From NCBI GenBank assembly GCA_913056275.1, contig CAJXLP010000007.1:1-46130 (forward strand): a DNA stretch of 46,130 nt, given 5' to 3'. Position numbers and translations under genes: made by a program. The notes beneath the pieces are model-generated. The model was not told where the DNA came from and ran no database searches. It saw only the letters and a list, made by a program, of their open reading frames with translations. Positions within the stretch are counted from its first letter, which is position 1, and every line of letters starts with the position of its first letter. This document shows positions 39,283 through 46,130 of the stretch, in pieces. Source of the DNA: an uncultured Mycoplasmatota bacterium (lineage in GTDB: Bacteria; Bacillota_I; Bacilli_A; Izemoplasmatales; Izemoplasmataceae).

Positions 39283-40968
39283 ATGGGCCATATACACGCC
39301 TTACCCGAAGCACTAACTAATATGATTGCGGCCGGCGAAGTCGTTGAAAATATTCAAACCGTCGTCAAAGAACTTGTGGAAAATAGCTTGGATGCGAGTG
39401 CCACACAGATTGAGGTTGACTTAAAAGACGCTGGCTTGCAAGAAATCCGGATCACCGATAATGGGGATGGCATGGATACAGACGATCTTAAACTGTCCAT
39501 TGCTCGCCACGCCACGAGTAAAATTGCCCGCGCGGAAGATTTGTTCCGCGTCTTAAGTTTGGGCTTTCGCGGCGAAGCGCTCGCCTCACTTGCCAGCGTG
39601 GCTCATTTAAGTATTGCATCATCGCCCACAAAAGCGGCCAGTCAGGTGCTCACAGTCAATGATGACGGCGTCCAACTAAGTCGCGGGAAAGCGTTTAAAG
39701 GCACCCAGATTATCGTCGACCATTTGTTTTACAAAACTCCCGCGCGTTTAAAATATTTAAAAGCCCCCGCGCAAGAATTGACCGGCGTTTTAGAGACGAT
39801 GTTTCATTTAGCCATCGCCCGTAGTGACGTGGCCTTTCACCTGAGAAACGACGGGAAGACGGTGTTGAAAACGCAAGGTGACGGCCAAGTAAAACGCGTG
39901 TTATATGATTTATATGGGGCCAACATTTTACAGTCGATGCACCCCTTTAGCGCGAGTGACCGTGATTATCACATTGAAGGCTATTACGGCGACCCGATGA
40001 CGACGCGTTCAAGCAGTAAACACATGCACCTGTTTGCCAATGGCCGCGCAGTCCGTAATCGAACGCTCATTCAAGCGATTAAAGAAGCCTACGCGCCGTA
40101 TATTCCCACCGCCAAGTATCCCGTGGTCGTTGCCTTTATTACGTGCGATCCGATCTTATTAGACGTCAATGTGCACCCGCAAAAAAAATTGATCAAACTG
40201 GCGGAAGAAGCCCGTTTAAAAACTACCATTCGTGAGGCGCTCGCCGCGCATTTGATGGACACGTCCAAAGCTGCCAGCTTTAAACGTCCCGCGCAAGAAA
40301 TGCCAGCTCAAACCCGCTTGGAGAGTTTGCATGAAAGTGTCGCCACATACGATACCGCTGACCCACTGAATGAAACATCCAATCAACCGTTTCCCATCCT
40401 CGAATATGTCGGCCAAGTGCACGGCACGTATTTAGTCATGCAAAGTACGACTGGATTATATCTACTCGATCAGCACGCGGCAGCTGAACGCATTCGCTAT
40501 GAGCAATATAAAGCAGCCATGCAGTCTGATCGGGGAATGACAAAACCACTGTTAACGCCGCTAGAGATTCCCTTATCGGTCCTTGAAACCCGTGAATTAG
40601 CGGCGCACTTAGACACTTTCAAGGCGTTTGGGTTAACCGTCACACTCTCAAATCACGCCTTGAGCGTGAGTGAGATTCCGTACTTTTTTCATCCAGAAAA
40701 AGAATACGATTACACGCTCAACATGATTGAAAGGTTGTTAAATGGTCAAACGCTAGAACGCGCGCATCTCATTGATCAAATTGCCAAAGATTTGTCGTGT
40801 AAACACTCCATCAAAGGCAACGCGTACATTAGCAATGATGAAGTGACCCATTTAATTACCGATTTAAGCGCCTGCGCCCAACCCTATCAATGCCCGCATG
40901 GCCGGCCCACGATGATTGAATTTTCCCAACGCGCACTCGAAAATATGTTTGGCAGAACGATGGCATGA
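39283..40968 (+). CDS. mutL: DNA mismatch repair protein MutL
   Basis: 561 aa. The GHKL ATPase N-terminus has VVKELVENSLDASAT, DNGDGMD, GFRGEALASL and GTQIIVDHLFYKTPARLKY. The C-terminal domain holds the endonuclease motif DQHAAAERIRYE (DQHA-x2-E-x4-E) near 396, plus CKHSIKGN and CPHGRP. MutL should therefore be the nicking type used in organisms without MutH. The Shine-Dalgarno AAGGAGGT is strong. The linker (about 320-375) is short. miaA overlaps the stop by 4 bases. Confidence 0.97.
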   Translation: MGHIHALPEALTNMIAAGEVVENIQTVVKELVENSLDASATQIEVDLKDAGLQEIRITDNGDGMDTDDLKLSIARHATSKIARAEDLFRVLSLGFRGEALASLASVAHLSIASSPTKAASQVLTVNDDGVQLSRGKAFKGTQIIVDHLFYKTPARLKYLKAPAQELTGVLETMFHLAIARSDVAFHLRNDGKTVLKTQGDGQVKRVLYDLYGANILQSMHPFSASDRDYHIEGYYGDPMTTRSSSKHMHLFANGRAVRNRTLIQAIKEAYAPYIPTAKYPVVVAFITCDPILLDVNVHPQKKLIKLAEEARLKTTIREALAAHLMDTSKAASFKRPAQEMPAQTRLESLHESVATYDTADPLNETSNQPFPILEYVGQVHGTYLVMQSTTGLYLLDQHAAAERIRYEQYKAAMQSDRGMTKPLLTPLEIPLSVLETRELAAHLDTFKAFGLTVTLSNHALSVSEIPYFFHPEKEYDYTLNMIERLLNGQTLERAHLIDQIAKDLSCKHSIKGNAYISNDEVTHLITDLSACAQPYQCPHGRPTMIEFSQRALENMFGRTMA

Positions 40969-41825
40969 TTATCGGCATAGTTGGCCCGACCGGAATTGGC
41001 AAAAGTGCCTGTGCGATTGAGCTTGCAAAAAGGCTAGGTGGACAGATTATTTCTGTGGATGCCTATCAAATTTACCGGGGCATGGATATCGGCACCGGCA
41101 AAGTTACCGCCTCACAGCGCGCGCAAGTCCCCCATCACTTCATCGACACCTTAGCGCCGCATGAAAGGTCGGATGTGGCAACGTTTCAACGGCAGGTGCG
41201 AGCAACTTTAGACGGCTTACTCACCGATGAGGTTCCAGTCATCATGGTCGGTGGCTCAGGCTATTACTTTAAAGCGGTATTGCACGATATGCAGTTTTCT
41301 GCTGATTTAGTGAATGTGACGTATCCACCCGTTGAGACCATCATCGACACGTTGCAACAAAACGCTCCAGAACTCTTAGAAGGGGTCCATCTAAACAATC
41401 ACAAACGATTGCTTAATCGCTACACCCGGTACTTGTCTAACACACCGCCCAGTGATCCAAGTCGTGCCGTTTATGACTATCAGTTATTTGGTCTGACGAT
41501 GCCCTTAGCTGACTTACATGCCCGGATTGATGCGCGCATCGATCAGATGGTAGAGGCGGGATTGGAAGATGAAGTGCGCGCGCTCGAAGCGAAGGGGCTC
41601 TCACATACGGCGGCCAGTGCCATTGGCTATAAAGAATGGCGGCCGTATTGGGCCGGGGTCACCGATAAAAAAAGCGTCATTCAATTAATAAAGACGCACA
41701 CCCGGCAATACATTAAGAAACAAACCACCTATTTTGCCCATCAACTGCCCGTCACCTGGTTGGATGCAAAGGCGCATGATACCGCCGCACTTACTGGGCA
41801 AATACTCAGCCAAGTCAACCGATAA
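40965..41825 (+). CDS. miaA: tRNA dimethylallyltransferase MiaA
   Basis: 286 aa, slightly short of the usual 300-315. Adds dimethylallyl to A37 of tRNAs reading UNN codons. P-loop GPTGIGKSACAIELAKRL at about 7-24, then SVDAYQIYRGMDIGTGK, PHHFIDTL, VGGSGYYFKA, and the C-terminal AIGYKEWRPY and KTHTRQYIKKQTTYF. The catalytic Asp is kept (SVDA). The ATG overlaps the mutL stop (ATGA). mutL-miaA is a widespread pair; hfq, often next, is not present. Confidence 0.95.
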   Translation: MIIGIVGPTGIGKSACAIELAKRLGGQIISVDAYQIYRGMDIGTGKVTASQRAQVPHHFIDTLAPHERSDVATFQRQVRATLDGLLTDEVPVIMVGGSGYYFKAVLHDMQFSADLVNVTYPPVETIIDTLQQNAPELLEGVHLNNHKRLLNRYTRYLSNTPPSDPSRAVYDYQLFGLTMPLADLHARIDARIDQMVEAGLEDEVRALEAKGLSHTAASAIGYKEWRPYWAGVTDKKSVIQLIKTHTRQYIKKQTTYFAHQLPVTWLDAKAHDTAALTGQILSQVNR

Positions 41826-41855
41826 AGCGTCCTAGAAAAAGCCATCATTCATCGG

Positions 41856-41864
41856 TGCTATAAT
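41856..41864 (+). promoter_or_regulatory. Extended -10 promoter for the flavin oxidoreductase
   Basis: TGC-TATAAT 22 bp before the ATG; no clear -35. Confidence 0.65.
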
Positions 41865-41886
41865 GCGATTAAGGAGGCGAACACTT

Positions 41887-42993
41887 ATGTTTAATACGCC
41901 CACAAAAATTGGCCCCGTTTCTATTAAAAATCGCTTAGTGATGGCGCCGATGACCACGTACAGTTCGAATCCGGATTACACAGTATCCGATCAAGAAATG
42001 ACTTATTATCACGCCCGCGCAAAGACGGTCGGGATGGTCATTACTGCGGCCACCGCAGTGTCCAAAAGTGCCCACGCATTTCCCCGGCAAATCAGTTTGG
42101 AAGCGGACCGTTTTATTCCCTCACAAAAAGCTTTAGTCGATGCCATTCATGAAGCGGGCGCCAAAGCGGTCACCCAACTGCACCATGGGGGCCGGATGAG
42201 TGATGCGAGCATCTTTGACGACCCATCACATATCGTCGCTCCCTCAGCGATTAAGGCAGACCGCGATTTTACCATCACCCCGCGGGCGATGACACTCGCT
42301 GAAGTCAAAGCGACGCAAGATGATTTTTTAACCGCCATTTCAAGAGCCATTAAAGCCGGCTTTGACGGTGTTGAATTACACGGTGCTAATACGTATTTGT
42401 TGCAGCAGTTTTTCTCGCCGCAAAGCAATCAACGGACCGATGAGTACGGCGGGTCCATTGAAAACCGTAGCCGGTTTATTCTCGAGTTGGTTGAAAAAGC
42501 CAAAGCACTCATCGAAAAAGAGGCAACACAGCCTTTTTTATTGGGCTATCGCTTATCCCCAGAAGAGCGTGAAACGCCAGGCATTACACTTGCAGATACG
42601 CGGTATTTAATCAACGCATTAAATGCCTTAGAGATTGATTATCTACACTTGTCCACCGGTCACTACTTGCAAAGTTCGATCCGTGACACCGATAATACAA
42701 CGCCGCTCATTGAACGGTTAAGTGACGTTTTAGACCCTGACATTCCACTCATCGGCGTGGGTGGCATCAACGATTTATCAGACGTCGAAGCGGCGCTTGA
42801 TCACGGGTATCGCTGCGTGGCCACAGGGATGACGCTCATTGCTGATCCACTGTGGGGCGATAAATTGATTAACAAAACACCCATCAATACGACAATCACG
42901 CAAGATCTTGTCCCGGATTTAATGTTCGAAAGACTCCACCGTTGGAAGCGCATCCTCGCTCAAGGGGGCCGTTTCACACTGAAGGATGATTGA
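41887..42993 (+). CDS. NADH:flavin oxidoreductase / Old Yellow Enzyme family
   Basis: 368 aa. FMN-dependent ene-reductase-like TIM barrel. N-terminal FNTPTKIGPVSIKNRLVMAPMTTY binds FMN; QLHHGGRMSD and the substrate motif GFDGVELHGANTYLLQQFFSP follow, then DEYGGSIENRSRF, the family hallmark, and GVGGINDLSDVEAAL. The length indicates the single-domain form (like Bacillus YqiG), without the C-terminal FAD/NAD and Fe-S domains of 2,4-dienoyl-CoA reductase. The frame opens 24 bases earlier, but AAGGAGG sets ATG 41887. The physiological substrate is unknown. Confidence 0.92.
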   Translation: MFNTPTKIGPVSIKNRLVMAPMTTYSSNPDYTVSDQEMTYYHARAKTVGMVITAATAVSKSAHAFPRQISLEADRFIPSQKALVDAIHEAGAKAVTQLHHGGRMSDASIFDDPSHIVAPSAIKADRDFTITPRAMTLAEVKATQDDFLTAISRAIKAGFDGVELHGANTYLLQQFFSPQSNQRTDEYGGSIENRSRFILELVEKAKALIEKEATQPFLLGYRLSPEERETPGITLADTRYLINALNALEIDYLHLSTGHYLQSSIRDTDNTTPLIERLSDVLDPDIPLIGVGGINDLSDVEAALDHGYRCVATGMTLIADPLWGDKLINKTPINTTITQDLVPDLMFERLHRWKRILAQGGRFTLKDD

Positions 42994-42995
42994 TC

Positions 42996-43361
42996 ATGAA
43001 ATATGCACTTGAACCACTCAAAGATACCGCCCTCATGAAACGTATTGGCGATGTGCCTGTGTTTTATGACGGTGTGGTGAACGCGATGCATTTAAAAGAT
43101 GACGAAATCACGTTGGATTTAACCTTGAAAGCAATGCATAATCCCCGCTTTAGTACAGACACACGCGTGCGTGTCCTCTGTCAGGGTGTGAAAAAGTTTT
43201 CCTTGCAGAAAACGCAGCCGCACAAAGCCTTGTTTTACATTCATGACTTTGACATCAAACGGCTGGATGATGGGTTGTGGATGCGTATTGAAAATGCTGA
43301 AGGGGTTTATCAAGACATCACATTTACCACCATCGAAATGCATGAAAAAACGGGCCGTTAG
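42996..43361 (+). CDS. Unrecognised small soluble protein
   Basis: 121 aa from ATG 42996, two bases after the oxidoreductase stop, with AAGGA upstream; a TTG at 42990 is a less likely start. I do not recognise a family. The sequence has no membrane segment, one cysteine, and alternating charged/hydrophobic stretches suggesting a small alpha/beta or beta-barrel fold (GDVPVFYDGVVNAMHLKDDE, RVRVLCQGVKKFSL, FYIHDFDIKRLDDGLWMRIE). Probably cotranscribed with the flavin oxidoreductase. Composition matches its neighbours, so it is likely real. Confidence 0.78.
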   Translation: MKYALEPLKDTALMKRIGDVPVFYDGVVNAMHLKDDEITLDLTLKAMHNPRFSTDTRVRVLCQGVKKFSLQKTQPHKALFYIHDFDIKRLDDGLWMRIENAEGVYQDITFTTIEMHEKTGR

Positions 43362-43369
43362 CCCGTTTT
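43347..43369. terminator. Bidirectional terminator spanning both stop codons
   Basis: Perfect 9-bp stem AAAACGGGC (43347-43355) / GCCCGTTTT (43361-43369), 5-nt loop. The plus-strand stop (43359-43361) and the minus-strand stop (43368-43370) both fall in or at its edge. Confidence 0.9.
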
Positions 43370-43739
43370 ATTCATTTTTATAGGGTGTGTTTAAGTAATA
43401 GACGTCGGCAAAGCCATTCAAGGAGAGTCGACGTGCGGCACGCTTCGCTTTAAATATCGATTGGTGATACAAATAGACCGGTAAATCTCTGCGCACTTTG
43501 GTTTGATTTTTGCTGGTTAATTGACCAATTTTAAACTGTCTGGCCCCTTTGATTTTTCCCTGCTTGGTGGTTTTTGCAGGGCGCATATCAATAAGTTGCC
43601 CTTTTCGCATATTTTGCTGGAAGGATTCACGGTCAAGTCCGGTGATTTTTGCGGTATAATAATCCTTAATCGCCATCAACACAAGTCCCACGGTGACCCC
43701 GATAATAATCGGAACAATAAACGTTAAAAAAAATTCCAT
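43368..43739 (-). CDS. Membrane-anchored rhodanese-like protein lacking the catalytic cysteine
   Basis: 123 aa. One N-terminal membrane helix (FFLTFIVPIIIGVTVGLVLM) precedes a small rhodanese fold: QLIDMRPAKTTKQGKIKGA is the substrate-entry part, and LPVYLYHQSIFKAKRAARRL matches the active-site loop. In active rhodaneses a cysteine follows the VYLY strand; here it reads Tyr-His-Gln-Ser and the protein contains no cysteine. It resembles the YqhL-like proteins of Firmicutes. Sulfurtransferase activity is therefore unlikely; a binding or scaffold role is inference. The Shine-Dalgarno GGAGGAG is strong. It is divergent from the next gene. Confidence 0.82.
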   Translation of the reverse strand: MEFFLTFIVPIIIGVTVGLVLMAIKDYYTAKITGLDRESFQQNMRKGQLIDMRPAKTTKQGKIKGARQFKIGQLTSKNQTKVRRDLPVYLYHQSIFKAKRAARRLSLNGFADVYYLNTPYKNE

Positions 43740-43766
43740 TGACTCCTCCTGTGTGATTCTTATTTT
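43739..43766 (+). promoter_or_regulatory. Possible promoter for the 328-aa membrane protein gene
   Basis: -35 TTGACT (43739-43744), 16 bp, -10 TATTTT (43761-43766). The -35 overlaps the start and Shine-Dalgarno of the divergent rhodanese-like gene. Confidence 0.5.
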
Positions 43767-43783
43767 ATATGATGTGAGGCACT

Positions 43784-44770
43784 ATGGCAAAACCTTCCGA
43801 AGCCGCTTGGTTTAAAGATACCTACGAGTGGCGCTACAAAACAACATTAGATGATACGCTGACCGTTGAAAAGCTGTCCCATCCGCAAGAAAGACGCCTG
43901 ATAATGGGCTTGCTGTGGATTGCTTTAAGCACCATCATCGTGACCATTTTGCCGGCTCTTACCGGCGTTCTTGTGAGTGTATTTATGGGGGTTGCAGTCG
44001 GCTTGTCGGACGTTGTATTAAGTGCCAGAATAACCCCAGACACCTTGTTTATTTGCCGGGAAGGTCTCGGGTTAAAGACCGGCAGCACATTTTTGACGAT
44101 ACCTTTCATTGACATTCAACATGTCTCAACGGATGCGCAAAAATTGGTCATCCAACGAGAAAATGCGGAACTCTCCGTGAGCAAAAGAGACTATCCCCCG
44201 CACGTCTTCGAAGGACTCAAACAGATCATGCAAGCCGAGGGCTTTTTAGGCCAGGCTTATCCGTACCGGATTTATTTTACCCCGGATCATATTGCCATTG
44301 AAGAAAAGCCGGCGAGTAAGGAACTGTCGACGCATGAACGGTTTTCCAAACATTTCCGCTATTACGACGAAACGACACTTGATACATTGGACCTTGCCAA
44401 TACCCGTTTACTCGGACTCAAACGATTAAAAGAGCGCACCGCAGCGATTGAATTTAAATCGATTAAAGTCTTACGTGCCCATCCTTCAAACGAAGCGATG
44501 AAACAACAAAAAACGGATCGTGGCATGCTCGTCTTTAGTGCCTTTGAAGTCGTCTCCCTGACGGTGGGTGACACCCTCATTGCTAAACCATTTAAAACCT
44601 TGCGCGATTTAATTCACGGAATGACTCTGAAGGCCGTCCTCAAAGAGTCTGGTAAAACCTACGTGATGACCATGGAAAATAGCGAAAAAATGTATCAACT
44701 GCGGTTCACCGCAACAGCGCTTTACGTGGGATTTAACGCCCTTGAAAGTGATACCTGGTACCGGGTGTAG
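43784..44770 (+). CDS. Unrecognised membrane protein
   Basis: 328 aa. A hydrophilic N-terminus (about 1-40) precedes two close hydrophobic helices (LLWIALSTIIVTILPALTGV and LVSVFMGVAVGLSDVVL, about 44-82), then a long soluble C-terminal part. Two segments of the soluble part look alike in layout (FLTIPFIDIQHVSTDAQKL near 100 and FKSIKVLRAHPSNE near 225), suggesting duplicated PH-like beta domains facing the cytoplasm; this is only a visual impression. No catalytic motif. GAGG precedes the ATG. It lies upstream of efp, which has its own promoter. Function unknown. Confidence 0.82.
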   Translation: MAKPSEAAWFKDTYEWRYKTTLDDTLTVEKLSHPQERRLIMGLLWIALSTIIVTILPALTGVLVSVFMGVAVGLSDVVLSARITPDTLFICREGLGLKTGSTFLTIPFIDIQHVSTDAQKLVIQRENAELSVSKRDYPPHVFEGLKQIMQAEGFLGQAYPYRIYFTPDHIAIEEKPASKELSTHERFSKHFRYYDETTLDTLDLANTRLLGLKRLKERTAAIEFKSIKVLRAHPSNEAMKQQKTDRGMLVFSAFEVVSLTVGDTLIAKPFKTLRDLIHGMTLKAVLKESGKTYVMTMENSEKMYQLRFTATALYVGFNALESDTWYRV

Positions 44771-44772
44771 TA

Positions 44773-44816
44773 TAGACAAAAAACCCACCAATCATTATAA
44801 TAGGCTTAATGATTGG
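44773..44816 (+). promoter_or_regulatory. efp promoter with a 10-bp palindrome over the -10
   Basis: -35 TAGACA (44773-44778), 17 bp, -10 TATAAT (44796-44801). A perfect inverted repeat CCAATCATTA (44788-44797) / TAATGATTGG (44807-44816), with a 9-bp centre, covers the -10 and the expected start. No T run follows, so it is not a terminator. It has the geometry of an operator or a 5' mRNA hairpin. Confidence 0.75.
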
Positions 44817-44830
44817 CTAAAGGAGCCCTT

Positions 44831-45388
44831 ATGACGTCAACGAATGACTTTAAAACTGGATTAACCATCGAACACGATGGCAACATTTATAGCATCATCG
44901 AATTTCAACACGTAAAACCGGGAAAAGGCAGTGCCTTTGTCCGCTCCAAACTCCGCAACTTACGCAGTGGCGCAGTGATTGAGAAAACCTGGCGGGCTGG
45001 GGAAAAAGTCCAAACGGCGATGATCGACAAACAAGACATGCAATACTTGTATGCCGCCGGGGATGCGTACGTGTTTATGAATACGGCGACGTACGAACAA
45101 ATCGAGATTCCGATTGAGCGCATCGACCACGAAAAGAACTTTCTCGTTGAGACGATGACGGTCTCAGTCAAACGGTATAACGACGAAATTATCGGCGTCG
45201 AATTGCCGGAAAAAGTCGCCCTCACCGTGCAAGAAACGGTGCCCGGTGTCAAAGGCAATACGGTAAATAACGCGACGAAAGATGCCACGCTTGAAACGGG
45301 CTATCTCGTGCAAGTCCCCATGTTTATTAACGAAAATGATAAGATTTTAATTAATACCTCAACCGGTAAATATATGGCGAAAGCCTAA
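44831..45388 (+). CDS. efp: Translation elongation factor P
   Basis: 185 aa, standard. EF-P rescues ribosomes stalled at polyproline. Three beta-barrel domains: the KOW-like N-terminus has [21 protein letters not shown] and [19 protein letters not shown], where the residue at the tip of the PGKGSAF loop (Lys) is the modification site; then the OB domains with the C-terminal signature [23 protein letters not shown]. The loop is the lysine type (PGKGSAF) seen in Bacillus, which uses 5-aminopentanol. The frame opens 18 bases earlier, but AAAGGAG sets ATG 44831. Confidence 0.97.
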   Translation: MTSTNDFKTGLTIEHDGNIYSIIEFQHVKPGKGSAFVRSKLRNLRSGAVIEKTWRAGEKVQTAMIDKQDMQYLYAAGDAYVFMNTATYEQIEIPIERIDHEKNFLVETMTVSVKRYNDEIIGVELPEKVALTVQETVPGVKGNTVNNATKDATLETGYLVQVPMFINENDKILINTSTGKYMAKA

Positions 45389-45402
45389 AGGAGTGAGCGT
45401 TT

Positions 45403-45438
45403 TTGGACCTCTCTGACCCTCACGAGGCGGTGACCTAA
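45403..45438 (+). CDS. 11-codon upstream ORF coupled to the CNNM gene
   Basis: TTG start with AAAGGAG nine bases upstream, encoding MDLSDPHEAVT. Its TAA stop shares one base with the ATG of the next gene (TAATG), a typical reinitiation junction. It may be a leader peptide that delivers ribosomes to the CNNM start. Alternatively its acidic DLSDP sequence could be the true N-terminus of that protein, separated by a -1 shift, because family members often begin with a short Asp/Pro-rich segment. Visible in sequence; function inferred. Confidence 0.5.
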   Translation: MDLSDPHEAVT

Positions 45439-46130
45439 TGCCGCCATTGTCTTCCATCCTCATCCTCATTGGACTCTTGATATTAAGTTCCTTTTTTTCG
45501 ATGAGTGAAACCGTCTTTTCTTCCATCAATCCGATCCGTTTGAAAAATGCGATCGATGAAAAAAAACCGGGCAGTAAAAAAGCGTTGTGGGTCCATGATC
45601 ACTTCGATTTGACACTTTCCACCATTTTAGTCGGTAACAATTTAGCCAATATCGCCATAGCCAGCGTCTCCTTGGGCGTAGTTATGACGCTTTTTAATAC
45701 GACAGAAGCCGCCAGTGCAGCGCTCAATACGTTGATCATGACGACCGTTATTTTAATTTTTGGAGAAATCATTCCGAAAAGTTATGGGAAAAGTTACTCC
45801 GACACCATCGCCTTAAAAATTAGCGGGGTGATGTACTTTGTGATTAAACTTTTAAGGCCTGTGACTGCCGTATTTATCCGCATCAAACGGGTCATGATTA
45901 AAGACGATCACACAGTAACGATTACGGTGACTGAAGATGAACTCGAAACGATCATCGATACGATGGAAGAAGAAGGCTCCATCGATGAAGATGAAGCAGA
46001 GATGTTGCAAAGTGTGCTCGATCTCAGAGATAAAAAGGTCAAAGAGATCATGACGCCAAGAGTCGACATGATCGCCCTGGATGAAACCGATGACGTAGAA
46101 ACCATCAAAGCCCTCTTCTTCGAGCATCAG
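45438..46130 (+). CDS. CNNM/DUF21-CBS membrane protein (HlyC/CorC family), 3' truncated by the window
   Basis: 231 codons are visible and the frame is still open at the window end. The DUF21/CNNM transmembrane domain comes first: LILIGLLILSSFFSMSETVF (the SxxSE-type signature), LSTILVGNNLANIAIAS, ILIFGEIIPKSYGK (the GEIxPK motif), then a third helix region. A cytoplasmic part follows with TEDELETIIDTMEEEGSID and the start of the CBS pair, VKEIMTPRVDMIALDETDD. Related proteins handle magnesium/cobalt efflux or resistance (CorC/MpfA). The C-terminal CBS and CorC_HlyC domains would lie beyond the window. It follows efp by 49 bp with the small ORF between. Confidence 0.92.
   Translation, partial: MPPLSSILILIGLLILSSFFSMSETVFSSINPIRLKNAIDEKKPGSKKALWVHDHFDLTLSTILVGNNLANIAIASVSLGVVMTLFNTTEAASAALNTLIMTTVILIFGEIIPKSYGKSYSDTIALKISGVMYFVIKLLRPVTAVFIRIKRVMIKDDHTVTITVTEDELETIIDTMEEEGSIDEDEAEMLQSVLDLRDKKVKEIMTPRVDMIALDETDDVETIKALFFEHQ

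Noticed and set aside
44788-44816. The palindrome before efp as a terminator of the preceding gene.
   Set aside because: There is no U run after it, and the efp -10 lies within the left arm.
1-46130. TGA read as tryptophan (mycoplasma code 4).
   Set aside because: guaC, alaS, ruvX, mutL, yqeH, the flavin oxidoreductase and others end in TGA at the expected family length, and tryptophans are encoded by TGG.
1-46130. Mobile elements, prophage, CRISPR, defence or toxin-antitoxin modules.
   Set aside because: No transposase, integrase, phage structural gene, regularly spaced repeats or recognisable defence domains were found; codon use and gene order look like vertically inherited core genome.

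Overview
This 46 kb window is a gene-dense core-genome segment of a Bacillota/Mycoplasmatota-type bacterium. Gene content and order follow the Bacillus plan: ylbM-yceD-rpmF-rsmH, alaS-ruvX-yrzB-yrrM-greA-mtnN, yqeG-yqeH-yqeK-rsfS-yqeM-comEA-comEC-holA-rpsT, and rny-ymcA-mutS-mutL-miaA. TGA is a normal stop (guaC, alaS, ruvX, mutL and others end in it) and Trp is TGG, so this is not a TGA=Trp mollicute. Peptidoglycan genes that normally sit inside these blocks are missing (mraZ and ftsL/pbp/mur around rsmH; reoM, mltG and a PBP around alaS-greA). This fits a wall-less lineage that kept the standard code, such as an Acholeplasma/Izemoplasma/Haloplasma relative. Base composition looks moderate (close to half G+C by eye), which is high for such a group. 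The taxonomic placement is inference.

Layout. 1-10 kb: the C-terminal end of a membrane-anchored surface protein, then mostly minus-strand genes (mrp/salA, tmcAL, GNAT-ppa-osmC, trpS, pepF), with plus-strand yceD-rpmF-rsmH, tRNA-Gly(UCC) and ptsH between them. 10-16.6 kb: an Spx-family regulator, gap, a small membrane protein, a Xaa-Pro peptidase, recD2 and guaC. 16.6-21.3 kb: a T-box leader and alaS-ruvX-DUF1292-O-methyltransferase, then greA. 21.3-29.3 kb: a tightly overlapping run from mtnN to holA that includes ribosome-assembly factors (yqeH, rsfS) and the DNA-uptake genes comEA/comEC. 29.3-34.1 kb: rpsT, cvfB, yebC, an MFS transporter, pgsA, recA. 34.2-41.8 kb: RNase Y, a NUDIX hydrolase, a YmcA/YlbF protein, mutS, mutL, miaA. 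41.8-46.1 kb: an Old Yellow Enzyme-type oxidoreductase, two unrecognised proteins, a cysteine-less rhodanese-like membrane protein, efp, and the N-terminal part of a CNNM/CBS (CorC-type) membrane protein running off the window.

Most of the window is housekeeping. The noteworthy material is regulatory: a similar upstream element before comEA and recA, with a terminator-like hairpin just before the comEA start; Trp and Ala T-box riboswitches; intrinsic terminators that overlap the 3' coding ends or stop codons of genes; a recD2 that appears leaderless; palindromes around the efp and tRNA-Gly promoters; many extended -10 (TGn) promoters; and an 11-codon ORF coupled to the CNNM gene. No insertion sequence, prophage, CRISPR array or rRNA was seen. 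No gene-free stretch exceeds 300 bases; the largest gaps hold tRNA-Gly and the two T-box leaders.
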